The position numbers and the translations under genes were made by a program. A stretch of DNA of 64,000 bases, taken from NCBI GenBank assembly GCA_033065855.1, contig JAVXUO010002897.1:124001-188000 (forward strand), given 5' to 3'. This DNA is from Escallonia rubra. Taxonomy: Eukaryota > Streptophyta > Magnoliopsida > Escalloniales > Escalloniaceae. Position 1 is the first letter of the stretch, and each line of letters starts with the position of its first letter. Below are positions 56,372 to 64,000 of the stretch, piece after piece. A model generated the notes under the pieces. That model was not told the origin of the DNA. It was given only the letters and a program-made list of their open reading frames with translations, and did no database searches.

Positions 56372-58688
56372 CTTTCTGGCATTATGTGGAGAGGGGGAGA
56401 GAGAGAGAGAGAAGAAAAGAATCCAAATCATAGTTAAAAAGTAGAGTGAATTCAATTTTAAAAGTAAAAATTGTAAAGTCCACATTGCAAGTTTTGAGAG
56501 TGTCCAAGTAAGCGGTGACTGAACAACATTTTCTAAGCTTCAACCTTCGCGCGCGCGCGCGTGTAAAATTAGATTTCAAAAATTGTACAAATACCTTTCA
56601 CATGTCAAAATTTCTCAATTACTTATAGGAAATAACTATTACTTCTGCATTAACATTCCACCTCTTTTCTTTTAATATATATGGTTGTTGGAAGCGTACA
56701 TTTTTTTTTAATAGAAAGAAACTCAATGATGTCAAGCAAGTGGGTTTGTAGTGTACGTAGAGGTGACACAAATGATACATTCTGAACCAGTTGCTATGTG
56801 TACAAGTGTGCAGGAAAGAATAAGGGTGAAATAAGAGCAAAGACCAATACTTCCCAGATAGAGCCTGAGGAGTGGCCACTAGTGCAAGCGGGAGGCGAGG
56901 GCGCAGAGTGAATATGGATTGATAGTCAGTAGTCTAATACTAAGATCTACATGTCAAGGTCCAGAGTCAGGGTCCAGAGTCAAGATCTAAAGTCAAGGTC
57001 TAAATCCACGAGTTTTCTCTCTCAAGAATCCTTTAGTTATGAAGGTTTAGAGTGAGAAAATGAGATTTTGAAATTGAATTCAAACTGTCCAAAATGAATT
57101 TCAAAGTCCATTACTGTTAGGCAAATGAGACGCCATGTCGTCAAGTGGCATGTGGCACTCCATGGGAGTGACACCTTACCGGGGGGCCACAAAGTCGATG
57201 CTCCACGAACTCTTAGTTGATAAGAAATTCGCTTGTCCTATCTTGCATAGCTTTGCTATGTTTTTCCAGGAATACTAACTCACACAACATCGGTTGGCTA
57301 GAGAACGCTCTTGATCTAGCCATCATTTTTATGCCCTTACTAAGTCCCCCCACATGGGACGTCAAGAGACGCTGAGAATCAGACAATGGTAGCGGAGTTC
57401 TGATGCCTCACTATGAGACAGACTAGAAGCGATGCACTCTCGAGACCTATTCCTATATCAGAGCAACCCAAGGGTCATGATCTTGGGATGGATGATCATA
57501 GATTATGTGAGTGCGACAATGTCACAACTTAAGGGTCCTAAGTGTCACATTAGTCGCCCAATGTGGATATAATGTCTCAAATAACAAACCAATCCCACTC
57601 TGAAGGATTCTCATGTCGAAGCACTGCAAGCTAAGCCCTTTGGATGTCGTCTGCTCTGAAGTGCGAGTCAAACCATGTTCCTCGTTCAAGACGAGGCGTG
57701 CATGGTGTAGTGAAGTACACCAATGCCAAAATTGTGGCGGTGCAACAGAATACATGGGGCATGACAGAGTACATGGCTGTATAAGTGGCAAGGTGCATAG
57801 CCACGACGAGAAATGTGCGCGGTGGCAAGGGGCACGCTTAATGGAGATGACGCGGGGGCACGATCATTGAGTCTTGTACGGGGCACATGATACGATGACA
57901 ACGCATGGGCACAACTGGAGAGAAGCAATGTCGGGGCACGTATATCAGGAGGTAGTGCCCAGGCACGTTCAACCGTCATGGCATTTGAGCGTAGCATGAG
58001 CACAACGTTAGGGGCACGTAACTTGGAGCTAGCACTGGAACGTTGTTAGGCTCATCACCCTTTTTTGGTTGTAGTTAAAACATTTCCTTAATATAACAAT
58101 TTAACAAAAGCCTTTCTAGTTATTTGACGTTTATCAATCTAAAAGAAGTAAATAGAGTTATCCACTGTCTAATAAAGAAGGTTATACCTGTAAATTTTTA
58201 ATATAAAAGTTATACAGTCCTGTCGATATATACCTGATATCTTGCTTTGCATGCAAAATCACGACATGAGCACTAACTAATGGAATGAAGTTTTGTTACT
58301 ACCCTTATTAACGATAAAATTAGATGTGACGCAAAATCATGAATCAATTGACGTGGATCTGACATGACGCCGAGTCCACTCGCGTTAGAGCATGCCGGAG
58401 CTCAGAAGCAATATTTAAAAAGGGAAAAACCACTCTACTCCTTTTGACTGGCCACACAGCTCGCACTTACAAATTTGGAGCTTTCTTGTCCTCCCAAAAT
58501 CCTTTCATTTGCTCTCAAATTTTTCGCGGCCAACTTCTGACCGACGCAAAAGATCAACTACTTCCTTCGCCTCTCTGCGCAGCCAAACAGACCTTTGATC
58601 TCACTTGAAGAAACAAGGATTTCTCGTTTGATTTCGTGCAAACACATTGGCCTCGCCCTTCTGTTCCTGGTTGGTGTGAAGTTTTGGC

Positions 58689-58696
58689 TATAAATA
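58689..58696 (+). promoter_or_regulatory. TATA box of TauE/SafE copy B
   Basis: TATAAATA, 94 bp before the ATG at 58790. The promoter further upstream (58330-58560) differs from that of A. Confidence 0.6.
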
Positions 58697-58789
58697 AATA
58701 GGCAACAACGAGTGCTTATTTGAACAGGAAAGAATTTGAGACGCAGAGTTTGAAAGTCGACCAAGTTTAAGAGAATTTATTTAACTTGG

Positions 58790-61700
58790 ATGGCGGGAAT
58801 TGCGGCGAAATGGAGATCGATACCGACAATGGTTTTGTGGAGCTTTTTCTTGGCTTCTGTTTTGGTTTCGGCAGAGAGAAGATTGATAAAACAGGACACT
58901 GTTACGGTTCCCACGACTAGAGAGGATGAACCCGAATCGAGTTTGTTGGTTCAGTTTGCGAATTTCTTGTGGCAGCCAAACAGATTGGGCTACACACATG
59001 TTTGGCCGGTAAGTCCATACATGGATCTAATCTGTGCCATCTTTTTAATTCCTCACGAATTTGCTCTGGGTGGTTTTGTGATATCTTACATACAAAATGG
59101 TGTGAGTGGCTGCACTTGGATCTTGTCATTTTCAAAGCGAAAAAAGGACACCAAGGGATCATAATCTGGATGTGTTTCTAATACAACTCGATTCACCCAA
59201 ACTTGTTCAAACACATCCCTATTCACTTTTACCACAAAGGGTAGCATGATTTTCTAGGTAAAGTTTTCGAGTGCAAGTCTTAATTTGTCTATCAGCAAGT
59301 ACAAAGTAGCTGGCCAAATTTTACGTAAAAATATAAAATGACGCATCAAACAAGTTACGCGGGTTTGATGCATAGAATGTGCTTGTAGCAGATATTGGTT
59401 TTATCTGCTCTTTTGGTTGGCCGAGTTGTTAATATTTGAGTTATGGGTGCCTGTAGTTGAAAATTTTAAATCTGGTGAATTTTGTGCGGAAACTGGTTTG
59501 CAGGAAATGCAATTTGGATGGAAAATTATTGTTGGTACCATTATTGGGTTCTTGGGAGCGGCTTTTGGAAGTGTTGGAGGTGTTGGCGGTGGAGGCATAT
59601 TTGTTCCGATGCTTACCCTTATTATTGGGTTTGATGCAAAATCAGCGACTGCTATTTCGAAGTGTAAGAGATGTTGCTACCCAAATAACTGTTGTTCCTT
59701 ATAAAGTACCTTGTTTAGATTTACGAACTTCTCTGTGTTCCCTCCTCCCTAATTTGGTTGTATGACGCAAGGGCGGAAGAAAACATTTAAAGGTTTTTGT
59801 TTTGGCCATGGTGGCCTGTCTTTGCCTGAAATTTTTCTATATTAAATTTTAGAGCCATTGGATGGCAAGATTTCTTTTTGTTTTTAGTTAACTTTTAGTT
59901 GTACATTATGTCTGGCTTTCTATTATGGCTAACAATTTCTATCCTTTACACATTGTATTTGTTTTGTCAGGTATGATTATGGGTGCGGCAGCCTCAACTG
60001 TGTACTATGATCTTAAGTTGAGGTATCCCACGCTTGATATGCCTATCATTGACTATGACTTGGCGCTGCTCATACAACCAATGCTCATGCTTGGCCTTAG
60101 GATTGGAGTTGCGTTCAATGTGATTTTTGCTGACTGGATGGTCACAGTTCTGCTAATTATTCTCTGTATGGGTAATGAGCCATTGTATCAGCATTTTTGC
60201 TAAACATTCTACGCCGTAACGCTTACATTTCACACGATTGTTTGCAGGCACATCGACCAAAGCCTTCTTTTGAGGTGTTGAGACATGGAATAAGGAAACA
60301 ATTATGAAAAAGGTTGTCGTGAGTTTTGTGCTTTTTACCTGTTAAATATAAATATGGTGGAATTGAAAGCTCTAGAGTATATTCAGTAGCCTATCCGTTT
60401 AAATCTGCTGAAATGGGTCATTCTACATATAAGATGGACCTTTTCTGCAGGAAATATTATGACAATAAAGGAATGCTTTTTATACACGTGGTTGCTATGT
60501 ACACCAGGTTTACTTGATATAGTCGTTGATTCTGAAAATTGAAATTTTCTCTTTCAGGAGGCTGCTCAGCGCCTGGAGGCAAACGGTGGGTTGAGTCACT
60601 CTGCCCTCTATTTACCAAGTCTTAAAGAGGCTACGTAGTTTTCCTAATTATTTATTATTTTTGTGTGAACTAAGGGTATATAAATGTCCTATGTTATCAG
60701 CATCCGGGAAGGAAGAAGCAGAATACAAACTTCTTCCAGGTGGCCCCAGTAATGGAACTGGAAACAGGACCAACAACTCTGCAGAACCAGAGGTGAGAAT
60801 GATCTGAGTAGCCTATTTTCCTTTCAAAATCCGGATGCCTGACATTTTAGTTTATCAGGTCTCGGTTCTCGTTACTGTTTGCTGGAAAGAATTTGGGCTT
60901 CTTGTTTTTGTTTGGGTTGCATTTCTTGCGCTGCAGATCATTAAGGTTCTCATTCTCACCCATTGGAGTGTCCTCCTGGAGTTATATTTCATTAAGCATT
61001 TCACATAGCAATTTCTCTGACCTTTGTAAGAATATGCTGACTCTCTGTGTTTTTTGTCGGAAAACAGAACTATACTTCTACTTGCTCAGCAGCATATTGG
61101 GTAGTGAACCTGTTGCAGGTACCATCTAATGATATGATCATACGCAAAGATAGCAAGACATTTTGACTTCACATACGTCGGAATGTTCGGCTTCTCTATG
61201 GATTTAGGTATTTTGGTTTAAACTTTAATATGTCACGTACTAGCATCGTCAGAATGAACTTCAAGGTTGCTGAATAGACCTGTTTTCAATCCCTTCACCT
61301 CGTGTAGGTTCCAGTTTCTTTTGGAGTATCTGGTTATGAGGCGATTAGCTTGTACAAGGGAAAGAGAGTAATTTCTTCCAAGGGAACTGACGACTCCAAT
61401 CTTCGAGTGCACCAGCTGATTCTTTATTGCTCCTGTGGTGTTCTGGCTGGTATGGTTGGGGGGCTGCTTGGTCTTGGTGGAGGATTTATCATGGGTCCGC
61501 TATTTTTGGAGCTGGGAGTCCCTCCTCAGGTGAGTTTGTGCTTCTTCAAAAATAAACTATGGAGGTGGCAGGTTATTGTTTTCCTTTCATTTGCTAGTCA
61601 GTTGGTGTTTTCCACGGAGGTAAGAAACTAGAGGCCTAGCAAGAGGAAAAAATAAAAAACAATTAGGGGAGAGGAGAGGGAGCAGAAGGGGCACAAAGGC

Positions 61701-63071
61701 CGAATAGTTGGCCCCAAGTTATTGTTAATAGAGATTGAGCTGACCCCCCTGAGATTTCGATCAATGTTGGGACCCCTTAAAATACATTTGTCCGAAAATT
61801 CTGTGGTTTTGTCTTTTGCCATGTACAACTTTCAGATTGGACTCGTCTGAGAGTTAAAAGACATTTACAACTTATCGTGACTAAACCATTTTGCAAATGA
61901 ATTAAAAATTTTGGATTTGATTCAAGTGACTAAACAATACACCTTCGCTCTCTACTTCTTTCTTGTCAAGGGACCTTTCTGATGAGGGCATTTCCAAAGA
62001 CCACAACAGAAGTGGCTCCGTCCTTGTCCAGGCCCGTGCCCTTTACTTTTCCATGCGCATTCTAGTGCCATGACTGCTCAATGTACAACTCCAGCCACCG
62101 TTATTCGATGGAAAATTATCTCAATTGCTATGGAGTGCATGCTGTCATTTCTAACTCCTGTGGTAGTTCAAGAAACTAATATCAGATAGATGCGATTAAC
62201 TTTTTACTCATAGCCATTTTTCTGTTTTTCCTGGGTGACCTGGAGGATTACTAATCAGAATTCCTATACCAACTAAAAGTTGGTTAATGGCAGATCTTTA
62301 TACTCCCATTTTCATATTTTAAGCCCTAGAAGTATGTTTATATGTGGCGTTGAACCTCTTGATATACGTTGTGCAGGTTTCAAGTGCCACGGCCACCTTT
62401 GCTATGATGTTCTCCTCATCAATGTCTGTCGTAGAATATTACCTTATAAAACGTTTTCCAGTTCCATATGGTGAGTGCTTTTCCCAACAGCAATTTTTCT
62501 CTAAGCTGGTGTTCCTTCCTTTCTTTCCTTCCCTGGAGAAGTAAGTTGATTGAAAAAGGTATTCATTAGTAGCGGCCTCACGGAAGGAAAAGTAATACTG
62601 ATTTGGATTTAAAGAGGGAGTGAACTGCAATCGAGTTTCTGGTGAACTAAGAAAAATTTAATGGATTTGGCAGCTCTCTACTTTCTTGCTTGGGCAACAG
62701 TTGCTGCTTTCATTGGGCAACATGTTGTGAGAAGACTGATCAATATCCTAGGAAGGGCATCCCTGATCATCTTCATTCTGGCCTTTACTATCTTTGTGAG
62801 CGCAATCTCATTAGGTGAGCACCAACCTTCATGATCAATTGGATTAGTGAATATATGATCACGTGAAGTTCTTGCCATTCCAGCATTCTGTTTCATACGC
62901 TGTTTGCTACATTGAATATCTGCGTGCCAGTGCCAATTTGACGTTCTGTTTCTTACAGTGTTTCCATCTTCGATTTGTATGGCAGGTGGCGTTGGCATTT
63001 CAAACATGATCGTGAAGATTGAGGATCAAGATTACATGGGTTTCGAGAACCTCTGCAAGTACGAAGCTTAA
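58790..63071 (+). pseudogene. Sulfite exporter TauE/SafE-family membrane protein, copy B (one premature stop)
   Basis: Same 12-exon structure as A: 58790-59008, 59504-59663, 59971-60171, 60248-60312, 60558-60585, 60701-60792, 60859-60945, 61068-61118, 61308-61529, 62377-62470, 62674-62814, 62986-63071 (1446 nt). All splice borders are GT-AG and all exon lengths equal those of A. The second TauE repeat is intact ([20 protein letters not shown]). Exon 4 carries TGA at 60271-60273 (codon 202) where A has CGA, a CpG-type C-to-T change. Translation would stop after about the first TauE half. Exons 4 plus 5 total 93 nt, so joint skipping would keep frame and avoid the stop; this is only a possibility. 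Calling it a pseudogene assumes normal splicing and no assembly error. Confidence 0.8.
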
Positions 63072-63534
63072 CATGTCAAGCACTTCTGCAACTTATTGGC
63101 ACCGAAACATGCTCCTCAGGGTTGCTAGAGTTGGCCTTGAGCTTGTGCCATTTCTTGAGACATTATTTGAACTCTTTGCCACTGAAAATTTATTATGTGT
63201 CCCTCACACTGGCACCATCAAAGACGCTTCTGCTCCGAGCAGACACAGGAAATAGAAATGAGAATCTATTTTTTTGCAGAAATATTTGTGGAAAATTATG
63301 TTAATTTCTTTCGGTTCTCGTCTTGTAGCTTGAGTTACAAAATAAAATTCCCTACCTACAGCATCTCCCATGCTAGGTTATAGTAATAATGTGGTCCATT
63401 ACTGGATGCCAATCTTCTGTGAGCATCAGAATTCTTATTAATTTCTCTCAGGACTGTGGTATGTAGTGCATTCATGGGCACATGGCTAACGGTAGGCCAG
63501 GTTTGTTGCATCCTTACTACGAGCATTTATCATC

Positions 63535-63658
63535 TTTTTTTGTTAGACCACCCGATATTCGGACACCATTTTGGGAGTCGATCAATCCTGAATCGAGCCG
63601 GCAGAATCACATGAGCGGTAAAGCTCTCTACCGAATTTTAACGCAGCTCGGTGGTAGG
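63535..63658 (-). mobile_element. tRNA-like SINE, 124 bp, 13-bp TSD
   Basis: AGCATTTATCATC at 63522-63534 and AGTATTTATCATC at 63659-63671 flank it; unit A has the single-copy site at about 42343. On the minus strand it has a GGTAGAGAGC A-box-like segment (63623-63637), a GGCTCGATTC B-box-like segment (63590-63599; consensus GGTTCGANTC) and ends in a short A run. The spacing fits a tRNA-derived Pol III promoter. Family not named. Confidence 0.7.
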
Positions 63659-64000
63659 AGTATTTATCATCACCTCTAACATTTATTGAAGATTGAGAAC
63701 CAAGTGGGCCTGTTGAGTCCACTTGTAGCCATAATTTAACCTCACCCACCCCCCACCCCAACCTCATGCCCAACTTGATCCACAAAGGCGGTTGAAAGAA
63801 ATCCTTTTTGCTTTTTAAGTACAAGGGATATCTATGTATGTGGACGGCCATGAGATCAAACATTATAAAAGCTACTAAGTGAAGATTCATCATCATCATC
63901 CTACTTCTATTTTGTCATTTTCTTCATTGTGGGGTTTAGTTGGGCCAAACTACCGGCCATCAGGATGTTTCGACCATCAGGATGTTTCAACGTGGAAGTT

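Larger units (their letters stand above)
56372..64000. repeat. Tandem unit B (partner A), running off the window
   Basis: Collinear with A through the upstream part, gene and 3' flank; still matching A at base 64000 (GATGTTTCAACGTGGAAG against 44550-44580). It has a SINE at 63535-63658 that A lacks. Confidence 0.85.

Overview
This is plant nuclear DNA, most likely from a eudicot. The evidence is a spliced 12-exon host gene present twice, plant-type LINEs, a Tat-lineage Ty3/gypsy fossil, a CACTA terminus, and many small TIR elements in AT-rich intergenic sequence. The species cannot be named from the sequence. No bacterial operon, rRNA, tRNA gene or CRISPR array is visible.

Layout. 1-7.18 kb: 3' part of a broken Tat-lineage LTR retrotransposon with gag, pol, an intact antisense ORF, a hypervariable tandem array and a probable 3' LTR. 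7.47-15.11 kb: one nearly full-length L1-type LINE bounded by a 13-bp target-site duplication (TSD). 15.2-34.7 kb: gene-poor DNA holding a diverged segmental duplication (18.35-22.6 and 23.72-25.84 kb), a decayed Copia gag, and hAT, CACTA and other TIR elements. Several of these have clean TSDs and one sits in a template-switch rearrangement. 34.7-44.6 kb and 56.4-64.0 kb: two copies, A and B, of a tandem unit carrying a TauE/SafE-family membrane protein gene. 54.98-56.37 kb: remains of a third unit with no gene body. Between the units lie a second broken LINE (44.7-49.9 kb) and a 4.1-kb near-perfect palindrome (50.11-54.24 kb) inserted in a (TA)n tract.

The host gene is the only recognisable cellular function. 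Exon by exon, both copies encode a 481-residue TauE/SafE protein similar to Arabidopsis At2g25737. Each copy carries exactly one premature stop, at a different codon: 341 in A, 202 in B. Comparing A, B and the third unit dates insertions by presence or absence: a Mutator-like element in the A promoter, a hAT inside a hAT downstream of A, and a tRNA-like SINE downstream of B. A block around exon 2 is almost identical between A and B while exons 1 and 3 differ, which looks like gene conversion.

The most unusual object is the palindrome. Its long arms carry repeated hairpins, a dense array of G-box palindromes, an inward-facing TATA box with a strong splice-donor-like site, and 322-bp tandem units at the apex. 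It has no credible protein. It reads as a large foldback element that could make long hairpin RNA.
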